From positions 1,591,001-1,655,000 of the forward strand of contig NZ_AP018558.1 of assembly GCF_003574215.1 (NCBI RefSeq): a DNA stretch of 64,000 nucleotides, given 5' to 3'. The DNA comes from Hydrogenophilus thermoluteolus (GTDB lineage: Bacteria; Pseudomonadota; Gammaproteobacteria; Burkholderiales; Rhodocyclaceae). The notes beneath the pieces were generated by a model. It was not told the DNA's origin and did no database searches. It saw only the letters and a list, made by a program, of their open reading frames with translations. Within the stretch, counting starts at the first letter, position 1. Every line of letters begins with the position of its first letter. Shown piece after piece: positions 46,432 through 55,928 of this stretch. A program made the position numbers and the translations under genes.

Positions 46432-47706
46432 TCAAGCAAAGTTCATGCCAACCTCAGCCACGGTGCTTTGTAATGTCGCGTTCCGAACCACCCGGACAAT
46501 TTTGTGCGCGTAGTCGGGATCGGTAGCGTACCCAGCCGCGGCAAGCGCCTGCGCAAACGCTTCGGGCGTGCGCGCGCCACGCACGCGCGCGTAACGGTCG
46601 TTCTCCGCGATCAACCGGACATAGTCGGCAAACGCAGCGTCGATCGAGGGATAGGCGCGAAATTCGGCAATCTCCGTTTGGGGCCGTCCGTTGCGGTATT
46701 CGGTGGTCTGCACCCGCACCCGCTCTCCGTCCCAGTCGCTTCCCGCTTTGATGTTGAAGAGGTTGTTCGACGGCCGACCGTCGGGGTGGCGGAGCATCGC
46801 GCTGCCCCAACCGGTTTCGAGCGCGGCTTGCGCCAACACGAACTCAGGAGCCAGACCGAGTGCTTCAGCAGCGCGGCGCGCAGCAGGAAGCAGTTCGCGG
46901 ACGAAATGGGCGATCCGCTCCTCAGGAGGGGCATCGGCAGGCAAAGGGACGAAATTGGACGGCGCTGGCGCTACGGCTACAAGCGCAGCAGGCACCGTCG
47001 TTTCCGGCTCGGCGCTGTGCGTATCCAGCGTCGTTTCCCTCGCTGGATCCTGACGCTGCGCGTGCCCTTCTAACAGCGGTGTGCCGCCGTCGGCTGCGAC
47101 CGGAACCAATGCCGGAGCTGGCTCCGTGGAAACGAGCGGCGTCAACGTGGGTTCCAGCCCCAGTAATGTCTGAACGAAATCGCGTTGTGCGATGAAGGAT
47201 CGTTCGACGACCGGAGCCGTTTGCCCGTTCGCAGCGTCCGCTTGGCGGAACGATCGCTCGACCACGGGCGGTAACGCGGACGCGATCGCTGACAGGGTAT
47301 TCCTTTCGTGCTCCGGGTTTGGAGCGCGGCGTGCTGCCACACGATTCGGCGCGTCATTTGCCGCAATCGCCGTCTCTGCGGCAACCTTTGCCGGATCGTC
47401 GGTTGCGCCCGGTTTCGGCAACCATTGCCGCGCCAGCAGCTCGGCAAGACCGACGCCCCCACTTTGGGCCAAATCGCTGGCCAGTTGCTGGTCGGAGAGT
47501 TCTTGCCACAGCTTGCGCGCACTGGAGTCGAAGAGGCCATTTTCGGGTACGGTCGCGCGCATCGCTTTCAACATCTGCTGCAACATCAGCGCTTCGAATT
47601 GGCGCGCCGCACTGCGGATGGCTGCGGGTTGGTCCTCGCCGCGCGCGGCACGCCGCAATGCGGCAACCGCACGCGGATCGAACGCGGGAAGCGAAGATAC
47701 CGCCAT
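46432..47706 (-). CDS. flgJ: Flagellar rod cap / muramidase FlgJ
   Basis: 424 residues, two-domain type. The N-terminal rod-scaffold domain (ARQFEALMLQQMLKAMRAT; SGGVGLAELLARQW) is joined by a long Ala/Pro/Glu linker (about 100-260) to a C-terminal glucosaminidase domain with the Glu in AQAALETGWGSAM. Opens peptidoglycan for the rod. The linker, about 150 residues, is longer than usual and carries two close copies of PVVERSF. Start overlaps the flgI stop by one base. Confidence 0.95.
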   Translation of the reverse strand: MAVSSLPAFDPRAVAALRRAARGEDQPAAIRSAARQFEALMLQQMLKAMRATVPENGLFDSSARKLWQELSDQQLASDLAQSGGVGLAELLARQWLPKPGATDDPAKVAAETAIAANDAPNRVAARRAPNPEHERNTLSAIASALPPVVERSFRQADAANGQTAPVVERSFIAQRDFVQTLLGLEPTLTPLVSTEPAPALVPVAADGGTPLLEGHAQRQDPARETTLDTHSAEPETTVPAALVAVAPAPSNFVPLPADAPPEERIAHFVRELLPAARRAAEALGLAPEFVLAQAALETGWGSAMLRHPDGRPSNNLFNIKAGSDWDGERVRVQTTEYRNGRPQTEIAEFRAYPSIDAAFADYVRLIAENDRYARVRGARTPEAFAQALAAAGYATDPDYAHKIVRVVRNATLQSTVAEVGMNFA

Positions 47707-48836
47707 CAGATCACCTCCAGCTCGGCTTCCAACGCGCCCGCCGCTTTCATTGCTTGCAAGATGCTGATGAGGTCCATCGGTGTCGCTCCGAGCGCGTTGA
47801 GCGCCTGGATCACCTCGGCCAGATTCGCTCCACCTTTGATGTGGTGGAGCACGCCAGGGGGTTGCTCGATCTTGACCGACTGCTGCCGTGCAACGACCGT
47901 CTCTCCGCCAGCAAGCGGTGCGGTCGGTTGGCTGACCTTGAGATCCTCTTGGATCGTTACCTTAAGGTTGCCGTGGGCGACTGCCACTGGCTTGAGCCGA
48001 ACCTCCTGATTCATCACTACCGATCCAGTACGGGCATTGACGATCACTTTCGCGGGCTCAGTTGCCGGCGTAACCGGCAACTCCTGGAGTTGCCCAAGGA
48101 ACGCAACGCGCGCACTTGCGTCGTGCGGCGCGTTGACGAGGATGGTCCGCCCATCTTGCGCGGCGGCGGTACCAGCGCCGAACTTCTGGTTGATCGCAGT
48201 CACGACCCGAGCAGCCGTGGTGAAATCGGTAGTTTTGAGCTCAAGGCGCAACGGGCCATTCGTTGCCAGTGCAACCGGCACTTCGCGTTCCACTGTGGCG
48301 CCCCCCGGGATCCGTCCGGCAGCCAGATGGTTGATCGTCTGCGCCGCACCACCTGCCTGCGCACCGGCGCCTCCGACCAAGACGTTTCCTTGCGCAATCG
48401 CGTAGATCTGCCCGTCAGCCCCTTTCAACGGCGTCATCACCAGAGTACCACCCCGTAAGCTTTTCGCGTTCCCGATCGACGAGACCGTGACGTCGATTCG
48501 CTGCCCCGGTTTGGCAAACGGGGGCAATTCCGCGGTGACCATCACCGCCGCGACGTTCTTGAGCTGCAAGCGCGTGCCCGGAGGGAGCGTCACGCCCAAA
48601 TTACGCAGCATGTTGAGGGTGCTCTGAACGGTAAAAGGGGTTTGCGTCGTCTGGTCTCCTGACCCGTCGAGTCCGATCACCAGGCCGTACCCGACCAACT
48701 GGTTCTCCCGAACGCCAGCGATCGTCGCCAGTTCTTTGAGGCGTGCCGCGTGCGCAGCCGGTAAGAACGCGAGCCAACACGCAACCCCCACCGCGATCCT
48801 CCGCGCCACCGTTCTCCAACCGAACCCGTACCGCAT
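47706..48836 (-). CDS. flgI: Flagellar P-ring protein FlgI
   Basis: 376 residues with a Sec signal peptide (WLAFLPAAHA^ARLKELA). GYGLVIGLDGSGDQT and VMVTAELPPFAKPGQ are strong family segments. Forms the peptidoglycan-level bushing around the rod. ATG at 48836 preceded by GAGGAGG; the 48917 start would put 27 foreign residues before the signal peptide. Confidence 0.96.
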   Translation of the reverse strand: MRYGFGWRTVARRIAVGVACWLAFLPAAHAARLKELATIAGVRENQLVGYGLVIGLDGSGDQTTQTPFTVQSTLNMLRNLGVTLPPGTRLQLKNVAAVMVTAELPPFAKPGQRIDVTVSSIGNAKSLRGGTLVMTPLKGADGQIYAIAQGNVLVGGAGAQAGGAAQTINHLAAGRIPGGATVEREVPVALATNGPLRLELKTTDFTTAARVVTAINQKFGAGTAAAQDGRTILVNAPHDASARVAFLGQLQELPVTPATEPAKVIVNARTGSVVMNQEVRLKPVAVAHGNLKVTIQEDLKVSQPTAPLAGGETVVARQQSVKIEQPPGVLHHIKGGANLAEVIQALNALGATPMDLISILQAMKAAGALEAELEVI

Positions 48837-48846
48837 CGTCACCTCC

Positions 48847-49581
48847 TCAGAAGGGCAGGAAGTTGAGGAAGAAGCGCTGCAACCACCCCATACGTTGCGC
48901 CTCGTCGATATAGCCACTGCCCACGTACTCGATGCGCGCGTCGGCCACTTGGGTCGACGCCACTGTGTTCTGCGCCGAGATGGTGTCGGGATTGACGACG
49001 CCCGAAAAGCGGATGTATTCGCGCCCTTGGTTGATCGCCAGCTGCTTTTCCCCCGAAACCAACAGATTGCCGTTCGGGAAGACGTCGATCACGGTTACGG
49101 TGATCGTGCCGCTGAAGGTGTTGTCGGCCGAAGCCGCCCCTTTCCCCTCCAAACTCATATCCGACGAAGCAGTCAGCCCCAGCCCCGTCAGTCCGCTCAA
49201 CGGTAAGCGCGTGAGCGAATCGATACTGGCGGAGTTGTCCGATTTGCGCGACGCGCTTGCCGCCGAATTCTTCGTCGCCGAGGTTTTTTCGACTAGGTTG
49301 ATCGTGAGGATGTCGCCGATGTAGCGCGGTTTGCGGTCTTCGAACAGCGGCCGCGCCACCTGCGGACGAAAGATTGCACCGTTGGGCGCCGGTTGCGCCT
49401 CGATCGGCAGTGGGCGCGCGGTCATCGGTTGGTGCACGATCGCAGGCGGCGTGGTATCGAGCGCGGCACAGCCTGCAAGGAGCGCCGCCCCCCAAGCGAC
49501 CGCAAGCCGCGCCGCCCACTGCAGGACCTTTTTCTGCCACACGATCATTTCCCCATACCGTTTCATACCCAGCGCCGTCAT
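48847..49581 (-). CDS. flgH: Flagellar L-ring lipoprotein FlgH
   Basis: 244 residues with a lipobox LLAG^[21 protein letters not shown] and the C-terminal [22 protein letters not shown] are FlgH hallmarks. Outer-membrane ring of the basal body. ATG codons at 49581, 49566 and 49548 are all possible starts. 29 nt after the flgG stop. Confidence 0.95.
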   Translation of the reverse strand: MTALGMKRYGEMIVWQKKVLQWAARLAVAWGAALLAGCAALDTTPPAIVHQPMTARPLPIEAQPAPNGAIFRPQVARPLFEDRKPRYIGDILTINLVEKTSATKNSAASASRKSDNSASIDSLTRLPLSGLTGLGLTASSDMSLEGKGAASADNTFSGTITVTVIDVFPNGNLLVSGEKQLAINQGREYIRFSGVVNPDTISAQNTVASTQVADARIEYVGSGYIDEAQRMGWLQRFFLNFLPF

Positions 49582-49610
49582 GCTCGTTTCTCGTGATGCC
49601 CACGCATTGC

Positions 49611-50315
49611 TTACAGTTGCGTCAGCCGCCCCAACATCTGGTCCGAAGTTTGAATCGCTTTGGTGTTGAGCTCGTAGGCCCGTTGCGTGACGATCATGCT
49701 CACGAGCTCTTCGGCGACATTGACGTTGGAATTTTCGACATACCCTTGGATGATGCTTCCGGCGCCGTTCGTTCCGGGCACGTTGATCTGAGGGGCGCCA
49801 CTCGCTGCGGTTTCAGCGAAGAGGTTTTCCCCGAGCGCTTGTAACCCCCCTTCATTGACGAAGGTCACTAGCTGGATCTGCCCCACCTGGGTCGGTGCCA
49901 CCGCGCCGGGTTGCAGAACGCTCACGGTGCCGTCCTTGCCGATCGTGATCGACAAGGCGTCCGCCGGGATGTTGATCGCATCGGCGAGCGGATAGCCCGA
50001 GGCGGTGACGACATTGCCCTGATTGTCGAGCTGCAACGAGCCATCGCGGGTATAGGCGATGGTGCCGTCAGGCATCTGGATCTGCAAAAAACCGCGCCCT
50101 TGAATGGCGACATCGAGCGGATTGTCGGTCTTTTGCAGCGTTCCTTGTAAAAAGATTCGCTCGGTGGCAACCGGCCGCACGCCAGTTCCGAGCTGCAGGC
50201 CACTGCCGATCTGGTTCTGTTGGGTGTTCTGCGCCCCCGGCTGCCGCAGCGTCTGGTACAGCAGATCTTCGAACACCGCGCGCTGCCGTTTGTAGCCGGT
50301 GGTATTGACGTTCGC
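49611..50315 (-). pseudogene. flgG: flgG 3' fragment (distal rod protein), interrupted by IS
   Basis: Codons 27 to the end of Flg[22 protein letters not shown] just after the insertion, and the C-terminal [21 protein letters not shown]. Joined to the 5' piece across one copy of the 9-bp duplication it rebuilds a perfect 260-residue FlgG. In this sequence it has no start codon or ribosome site of its own. It remains in frame with a long open stretch antisense to the transposase. FlgG is required for rod completion and hook assembly. Confidence 0.95.
50307..50315. repeat. Left target-site duplication
   Basis: GACGTTCGC, identical to the copy at 51639-51647 on the other side of the element. Nine bases fits the IS256 family (8-9 bp). 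Perfect identity indicates a recent insertion. Confidence 0.95.
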
Positions 50316-51638
50316 GGTTGTGTACCATCCTTTCTGTAAATTCCGTTTAGCGCCTCTGGCAGGAAGTGCGCGGCGCTCGGTCTGACGCCATGACTTCGAG
50401 AAAGGAGTATGCCCATCATGGCGATGCGTGTCGAAACCAATCCTTTGGAAATGGCTTATGCTGTGTTGCTCGAACACGGACTGGAGGGTGCCGGCGAGGC
50501 TCTGCGCATCCTCGTCAATGAAGCCGCCAAGATCGAACGATCCCAGTTCCTTGGAGCGGCGCCCTATGAACGTAGTGAGCGACGGCGTGACTACGCCAAC
50601 GGGTACAAACCCAAGACGGTACTCACCCGCCTTGGTGAGCTGACCTTTCAGGTGCCCCAGGTGCGTTGCGGCGACTTCTACCCTTCTGCCCTCGAAAAAG
50701 GCACCCGCACCGATCAGGCGGTGCATCTGGCCCTGGCCGAGATGTACGTCCAGGGGGTCTCCACCCGCCGGGTGATCGAGGTACTGCAGCGCCTGCTGGG
50801 GCCGGAGATTTCGCTCTCCACCGCCCAGGTGAGCCGTGCCGCCGCCAGGCTCGACGAGGGGCTTGCGGCCTGGCGCGAGCGTCCTCTGGGCGAAGTGCCC
50901 TATCTCTTTCTGGATGCCCGTTACGAGAAAGTGCGGCTGGAAGGGCGAATCGTCGATTGTGCCGTCTTGATCGCCGTCGGCGTCGATGCGACGGGCAAAC
51001 GGCGGGTGCTCGGTTGCACGGTGGCCACGTCGGAAGCCGAGATCAATTGGCGACGTTTCCTGGAATCCCTCCTGGCCAGAGGGTTGCACGGGATCAAGCT
51101 CATCATCGCGGATGATCATGCGGGCCTCAAAGCTGCCCGCAAAGCGGTGTTCCCTTCTGTTCCCTGGCAGCGTTGCCAGTTCCATCTGCAGCAAAACGCC
51201 GGCCAGTTCGTCACCCGACAGGAGGCGAAAAAGCACGTCGCCGCGACACTGCGCGCGATCTTCAATGCTCCGGACAAGGCAGAAGCCGAGCGGCTTTTGA
51301 AAGCCGCCCTGGACACCTGGCGCAAGGAGCATCCGAAACTGGCCGAGTGGGCCGAAACCGCGATTCCTGAATCCCTGACGGTGTTCGACTTCCCCGCTGC
51401 GCACCGTATCCGTTTGCGTACCACCAACGGGCTGGAACGCATCAACCGGGAACTGCGACGACGCACCCGGGTGGCCAGCATCTTCCCCAACATGGATTCC
51501 TGCCTGCGCCTGGTCTCGGCGCTGCTGGCCGAACTCGACGACGAGTGGATGACCGGCAAGGTCTATCTCAACCTCAACCCGTAACCCCGGCGTCATGACC
51601 AACACCACGGAAATTTACAGAAAAAAGGTTGCACAACC
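50316..51638. mobile_element. Complete IS256-family insertion sequence, 1323 bp
   Basis: Bounded by imperfect terminal inverted repeats: GGTTGTG...TTTCTGTAAATT at both ends (50316-50342 and 51638-51612, about 22 of 27 identical), with a perfect 9-bp duplication outside. Holds one intact transposase gene. Element plus duplication is 1332 bp, a multiple of three, so flgG frame is kept across it. Splits flgG after codon 29. Confidence 0.95.
50418..51584 (+). CDS. IS256-family (mutator-type) transposase
   Basis: 388 residues. The DDE catalytic acids can be placed: Asp in [12 protein letters not shown], Asp in [13 protein letters not shown], and Glu in [16 protein letters not shown], the IS256 signature. 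N-terminal DNA-binding region with [13 protein letters not shown]. Intact with no frameshift, so likely active. An AGGAG lies 10 nt before the ATG at 50418; the ATG at 50409 is too close to it. Confidence 0.95.
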   Translation: MAMRVETNPLEMAYAVLLEHGLEGAGEALRILVNEAAKIERSQFLGAAPYERSERRRDYANGYKPKTVLTRLGELTFQVPQVRCGDFYPSALEKGTRTDQAVHLALAEMYVQGVSTRRVIEVLQRLLGPEISLSTAQVSRAAARLDEGLAAWRERPLGEVPYLFLDARYEKVRLEGRIVDCAVLIAVGVDATGKRRVLGCTVATSEAEINWRRFLESLLARGLHGIKLIIADDHAGLKAARKAVFPSVPWQRCQFHLQQNAGQFVTRQEAKKHVAATLRAIFNAPDKAEAERLLKAALDTWRKEHPKLAEWAETAIPESLTVFDFPAAHRIRLRTTNGLERINRELRRRTRVASIFPNMDSCLRLVSALLAELDDEWMTGKVYLNLNP

Positions 51639-51647
51639 GACGTTCGC
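51639..51647. repeat. Right target-site duplication
   Basis: Second copy of GACGTTCGC; in flgG sense it reads GCGAACGTC, codons Ala-Asn-Val 27-29. Confidence 0.95.
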
Positions 51648-51725
51648 CAGGTTGTGGGAAATGACGTCGAGCTGGGTTTGCTGCGCGTCGAGCCCAGTGC
51701 GGGCGATCCAAAGCGAGCGGATCAT
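51639..51725 (-). pseudogene. flgG: flgG 5' fragment (codons 1-29)
   Basis: ATG at 51725 with AGGAGAA upstream starts [20 protein letters not shown] and ISHNLANV, the classic FlgG N-terminus. Reading into the element adds seven foreign residues and then TAA (51617-51615), giving a 36-residue dead product. Confidence 0.95.
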
Positions 51726-51783
51726 CGCGGTTCTCCTGTTAGCAACTGCCAGGGGTCAAGATAGCCCAATCGGGCGAACGGAA

Positions 51784-51811
51784 GCGGGTAAAGTAACGGG
51801 TACTTTCCCGC
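51784..51811. other. Hairpin in the flgF-flgG gap
   Basis: Arms GCGGGTAAAGTA (51784-51795) and TACTTTCCCGC (51801-51811) pair over 11 bp with one bulged T and a 5-nt loop. It lies in the 95-bp gap between flgF and flgG, much longer than other gaps in the operon. No T-run follows, so it may be a stabiliser or partial attenuator rather than a terminator. Confidence 0.45.
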
Positions 51812-51820
51812 CCAATTTGG

Positions 51821-52561
51821 TCATCGCGGCGACAACAGCGCGGTAGCGCGTTGATCGTCTTCTTCGGCAACCTGGATCGCCTTGGTATTCATCTCGAACT
51901 GGCGTGCGAGCGCAATCATCCGCACCATCTGGTCGACCACGTCGACGTTGGACTTTTCCAAGTACCCCCCACGCACAGAGACCATGGGGTCTTCAGGAGG
52001 TGGCGGCGTCCCGGCCGGCAGGCGAAAGAGCCCGTCGTCACCGCGCTGCAATTGGGTAACCGGCGGATTGACGAGCCGTAACCGCCCCACCGCTTCGACC
52101 TGTCCGTTCGCGGGGTCGATCGCGTTGATCGTGCCGTCTTTGCCGACCAGATAGGTACGGTCGGGCGGAAGGGTGATCGGCGCGCCGCCTTCGCCCAAGA
52201 CCATTTGGCCGTTCGGCAGCCGCAACATTCCGCCGTTGTCAACCTGAAACGCACCGTTGCGGGTGTAGGCTTCGCCCCCATCAGGCAATTGCACTGCGAA
52301 CCAGCCAGGACCTGCGATCGCGACGTCGAGCGCACGCCCGGTCTGCTCCAGCACCCCTTCGGAAAAACGCGCTGAAACGGTGGCATCGACGACGAACGCA
52401 CGGCTGGGGAGCGCTTGAGATTGCACATTCACCGCACGGAGCCGATGCAACGCCTCTTTGAACCCCGGGGTATCGACGTTCGCCAGGTTGTTCGCGACCG
52501 CCGCCTGCTGTTCGAGCGTATATTTCGCGCCGGTCATCGCGAGGTAGATCATTCTGTCCAT
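51821..52561 (-). CDS. flgF: Flagellar proximal rod protein FlgF
   Basis: 246 residues. N-terminal MDRMIYLAMTGAKYTLEQQ and ANNLANVDTPGFK and C-terminal NVDVVDQMVRMIALARQFEMN are rod-protein motifs typical of FlgF. Follows flgE on the same transcript. Confidence 0.95.
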   Translation of the reverse strand: MDRMIYLAMTGAKYTLEQQAAVANNLANVDTPGFKEALHRLRAVNVQSQALPSRAFVVDATVSARFSEGVLEQTGRALDVAIAGPGWFAVQLPDGGEAYTRNGAFQVDNGGMLRLPNGQMVLGEGGAPITLPPDRTYLVGKDGTINAIDPANGQVEAVGRLRLVNPPVTQLQRGDDGLFRLPAGTPPPPEDPMVSVRGGYLEKSNVDVVDQMVRMIALARQFEMNTKAIQVAEEDDQRATALLSPR

Positions 52562-52577
52562 GGCTTACCCTTCACCC

Positions 52578-53810
52578 TTACCGCAGGTTGATCACGGTCT
52601 GCAAGATCTGGTCTTGCGTGCGGATCGATTGTGCGTTTGCCTGGTAGGCCCGCTGCTGGATGATCATATTGACAAGTTCCGCGGTGAGATCGACGTTCGA
52701 GGACTCCACCGCGCCGCCAGAGATGAAACCGCGCGTGCCCGACCCCGGAATCCCCGCCGCTGCCTGCCCCGATTCGAGCGACGCCGCCCACATGTTGTCG
52801 CCCATCGAGATCAACGCGTTGGGGTTGCGAAAGGTCGCGATCGCCACCGTGGCGATATCCTTCACGTCACCGTTGGTGTAGCGCGCCTGTAACCGCCCCT
52901 CTTTGGTCACCGAAACGCTCGCGAGCTCCCCCGCAGGCTGGCCATCCTGGGTGAGCGTCGTCACGGATGAGGCCAGCGAATATTGCGTGGCGTTGAACGT
53001 GACATCCACCACGCCGTCGCCATTTCCACCAAAATCGGCGCCGTTCGACAGCGGCGAAGTGACATTGACGGTCAGATTGGGTGAAGAGGTCAATGCGCCA
53101 GCACCGTCGAAGGTCATCGTCCCAATCGGGTTATTGGTGACCAGCGTAGGGTCACCGTCGAACGAACCATAAACGTTCCAACTGCCCGGCGCGGTTTTTT
53201 GGAAATAGAAGGTAAGGTTGTGCGCGATTCCCAGCGAATCGTAGACCTGCACCGAAGTGCTGAAATTGTAGGTATCCGGATTGGTGGCATCGAACGTCGC
53301 GGTGATCGCAGGCTGCCCCGCGTCGAGGTTGAACGTCATCTCGACTTGGCTCGTCTCAGCGGGCTTGCCCGCATCGAACGGCACCCGGATCGGTTGCGGG
53401 TCACCGGCTCCTGCAGCCCCGGGATACCCCAGCAACTGGTAGCCGTTTGCCGAAATGACGTAACCGTCTTTGTCGAGCTGAAATTCACCGGCGCGGGTAT
53501 AGAACATCTGCAGGTCGTTCGCAACGGGTCGCTTGGTGATGAAAAACCCTTCGCCGTTGATCGCCATATCGAGCGCATTGCCGGTCGTGGTAATGCTTCC
53601 CTGCGTGAAGCTTTGCCGCACTGCTGGCACGCTCACGCCGCTTCCCACCTGCATGTAGGGGTTTGCCCCCAACGTGGTGGAATAGACGTCGGCAAAAACG
53701 GTCTGATTCGCTTTGAAACCGGTGGTGTTGGCGTTCGCGACGTTGTGGCTGATCACATCGAGCGCTTTTGCGGAACTCGACAGACCGCTCAAACCTTGCT
53801 GGAAGGCCAT
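52578..53810 (-). CDS. flgE: Flagellar hook protein FlgE
   Basis: 410 residues. FQQGLSGLSSSAKALDVISHNVANANTTGFK at the start and SNVDLTAELVNMIIQQRAYQANAQ at the end; large middle domains D1/D2. Polymerises into the hook, capped by FlgD and measured by FliK. AAGGAGAA precedes the ATG. Confidence 0.96.
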   Translation of the reverse strand: MAFQQGLSGLSSSAKALDVISHNVANANTTGFKANQTVFADVYSTTLGANPYMQVGSGVSVPAVRQSFTQGSITTTGNALDMAINGEGFFITKRPVANDLQMFYTRAGEFQLDKDGYVISANGYQLLGYPGAAGAGDPQPIRVPFDAGKPAETSQVEMTFNLDAGQPAITATFDATNPDTYNFSTSVQVYDSLGIAHNLTFYFQKTAPGSWNVYGSFDGDPTLVTNNPIGTMTFDGAGALTSSPNLTVNVTSPLSNGADFGGNGDGVVDVTFNATQYSLASSVTTLTQDGQPAGELASVSVTKEGRLQARYTNGDVKDIATVAIATFRNPNALISMGDNMWAASLESGQAAAGIPGSGTRGFISGGAVESSNVDLTAELVNMIIQQRAYQANAQSIRTQDQILQTVINLR

Positions 53811-53822
53811 CGTTCTTCTCCT

Positions 53823-54506
53823 TTAACTCAGGACCTGTTTGATCTCATCCAGCCGATAGATCCCATCGGAGCCAAGCTGCAGGTCGGCGCCATTCGGCCC
53901 CCGCACCACCGCAGTGACCTGCGCCAACTGCAACGCTTTTGCTGTAACCGGATCCCCATTGCTTTTTGCCTCGATTACCATGCGGTAGGTGCCCGGTGCA
54001 GCGATCTGACCGTCGTCGGCACGGCCATCCCAGACGAAGTTGTGGGTACCCGCGTCCAGCGCACCCAGGTCCAGTTTGCGCACGGGCAGGCCATTTGCGT
54101 CGAAGAGGGTCACGGTGACCTGATCGGCGGGTTGCGCCAATTCGACACCACCCACGCCCCCTGCTTGCGTCAGTTCCAACCGCTCGCCTTCGATCAACAC
54201 GCCGCGGCCCACCAACGCCGAGAGTTCGGAAACGCTGTTGGTATCCAAAAACTGCTGGAACATTTTGTTGAGGTTCTCGATCCCCTGAACCGTGCTCATC
54301 TGCGCCAGTTGCGAGGTCACCTCCGCGTTGTCCATCGGGTTGAGCGGATCCTGGTTTTTGAGCTGCGTGGTCAGCAACGTCAAAAACCGGTTCTGCATCT
54401 CGTCGGTTGCCGACGCGGTGCTGCCTTGGCGCCCCCCCAGACGAGCCAAAATGGCGTCGGCGCGGGTGGCTGTGGTTGCGTCGCTCGTAGCGGGGATCGC
54501 GCTCAT
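53823..54506 (-). CDS. flgD: Flagellar hook cap FlgD
   Basis: 227 residues. N-terminal FLTLLTTQLKNQDPLNPMDN is the FlgD signature and the C-terminal half is the Ig-like/FlgD domain (FVWDGRADDGQIAAPGTY). Scaffold for hook assembly. Begins 18 nt after the flagellin stop with AAGGAG, so it must share a transcript with the flagellin gene. Confidence 0.95.
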   Translation of the reverse strand: MSAIPATSDATTATRADAILARLGGRQGSTASATDEMQNRFLTLLTTQLKNQDPLNPMDNAEVTSQLAQMSTVQGIENLNKMFQQFLDTNSVSELSALVGRGVLIEGERLELTQAGGVGGVELAQPADQVTVTLFDANGLPVRKLDLGALDAGTHNFVWDGRADDGQIAAPGTYRMVIEAKSNGDPVTAKALQLAQVTAVVRGPNGADLQLGSDGIYRLDEIKQVLS

Positions 54507-54524
54507 GGCTCAACTCCTTAGGCG

Positions 54525-55454
54525 TTAGCCTTGCAACAGACGCAAGACGTTTTGCGGCGCGGCGTTTGCTTGCGCGAGCATCGCGGTCCCAGCCTGCTGC
54601 AGGATCTGAGCGCGCGAGAGCGCCGCGGTCTCTTGCGCGAAATCGGCGTCCCGGATGCGGCTGCGTGACGCTGAGAGGTTTTCGATCGCGCTTTGCAGGT
54701 TGTTGATCGTGGCCTGGAAGCGCGACTGCACTGCACCGAGCGTTGCCCGGATGTCATTCACCGTTTTGAGTGCCGCATCGACTGCGCTGATTGCCGAAAG
54801 TGCTTCGGCAACGCCGGAGATCGACTGAGCAGCCGTCGTAGCATCATTGATCGCCGACGCGTTGCCACCGGAAAAGATGTTGAACGCCGAAATCGCGATC
54901 TTGTCTGAGGCGGTCACCGAATCGACCGTATTCCCGGTATAGACACCCTCGGTCGTGAAGCCACTTGCTGTGGTCGTGCCGCTAAAATTGGCACCCACCT
55001 GAAAAATAAATGCCGCAGAAGCCCCGGTTGCTGCACTATTGTTCAAAACCTTCACACCATTGAATTCGGTATCCCGACCAATACGCTCGATTTCAAGCTG
55101 CAACTGCCGGAACTCTTTTTGCAGCGCATCGCGGTCGCTCACCGAGTTCGTCGCGTTTGCCGATTGCACCGCGAGATCGCGCATCCGTTGCAGAATGTCT
55201 GCGATCTGCCCCAATGCCCCTTCGGTGACCTGCGCCATCGAGATCGCGTCGTTGGCGTTCCGAACCGCGACGGTCATGCCGCGTATCCCAGAGGTCATCC
55301 GTTCGGAAATCGCGAGCCCCGCAGCGTCGTCCTTGGCGCTGTTGATGCGCAGCCCCGAGCTCAACCGCTGCATCGCGGTCTGCATCTCGAGCCCGCTCTT
55401 ATAGAGGTTACGCTGCGCGTTGAGGCTCATGATGTTGGTGTTGATCACGCTCAT
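54525..55454 (-). CDS. fliC: Flagellin, lying inside the rod/hook operon
   Basis: 309 residues, short flagellin. The N-terminal D0/D1 ([37 protein letters not shown]) and C-terminal D1/D0 ([25 protein letters not shown]) are fully conserved; the variable middle (about 140-215) is small. Builds the filament, normally a late sigma28 product. Here it sits between flgC and flgD with gaps of 57 and 18 nt, and no sigma28 promoter is seen before it. A small hairpin (GGGCG-GTT-CGCCC, near 55477-55489) and AAAAGGAG lie in its leader. Confidence 0.96.
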   Translation of the reverse strand: MSVINTNIMSLNAQRNLYKSGLEMQTAMQRLSSGLRINSAKDDAAGLAISERMTSGIRGMTVAVRNANDAISMAQVTEGALGQIADILQRMRDLAVQSANATNSVSDRDALQKEFRQLQLEIERIGRDTEFNGVKVLNNSAATGASAAFIFQVGANFSGTTTASGFTTEGVYTGNTVDSVTASDKIAISAFNIFSGGNASAINDATTAAQSISGVAEALSAISAVDAALKTVNDIRATLGAVQSRFQATINNLQSAIENLSASRSRIRDADFAQETAALSRAQILQQAGTAMLAQANAAPQNVLRLLQG

Positions 55455-55511
55455 GATATGGCTCCTTTTCGAATTTGGGCGAACCGCCCCTCACGTTATC
55501 TAAAGTGGGCG

Positions 55512-55916
55512 TTACTGCCCGATCGACAATGTTTTCTTTAGCAAATCTCGTGCCGTATTCATCACTTCGACATTGTTTTGGTACGAACGAGACGCTGAAA
55601 TCATGTTCACCATCTCTTCCACGACATTGACGTTCGGCATGCGCACATACCCGTTGGCGTCTGCTGCCGGGTTGTGTGGGTCATAGACCATGCGGAAAGG
55701 GGCGGCGCTCTCTACGATCTCTTTGACCCGCACCCCTTTTGCCACCTCACCCTGAATCGGACGGACTTGAAAAACTACCTGCTTACTGCGATAGGGTTGT
55801 CCGTTTTCGTCGACCACACTCTCGACGTTCGCGAGGTTCGACGCGGTGGTATTCAACCGCACCGACTGCGCCGAAAGCGCGGAACCCGCCACCTGAAAGA
55901 CATTCAACAGACTCAT
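55512..55916 (-). CDS. flgC: Flagellar proximal rod protein FlgC
   Basis: 134 residues. [27 protein letters not shown] at the start, [28 protein letters not shown] at the end, both diagnostic. Twelve bases after flgB. Confidence 0.96.
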   Translation of the reverse strand: MSLLNVFQVAGSALSAQSVRLNTTASNLANVESVVDENGQPYRSKQVVFQVRPIQGEVAKGVRVKEIVESAAPFRMVYDPHNPAADANGYVRMPNVNVVEEMVNMISASRSYQNNVEVMNTARDLLKKTLSIGQ

Positions 55917-55928
55917 CGCTCACGCTCC

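Noticed and set aside
49611..51608. A 665-codon minus-strand ORF
   Set aside because: It is the antisense of the IS transposase joined to the flgG 3' part; most of it is not a natural gene. Annotated as a broken flgG plus an IS.
55455..55560. Sigma28 promoter for the flagellin gene
   Set aside because: TTAGATAA is -10-like, but the -35 position reads CGGGCAGT, and the TAAAG upstream has the wrong spacing.
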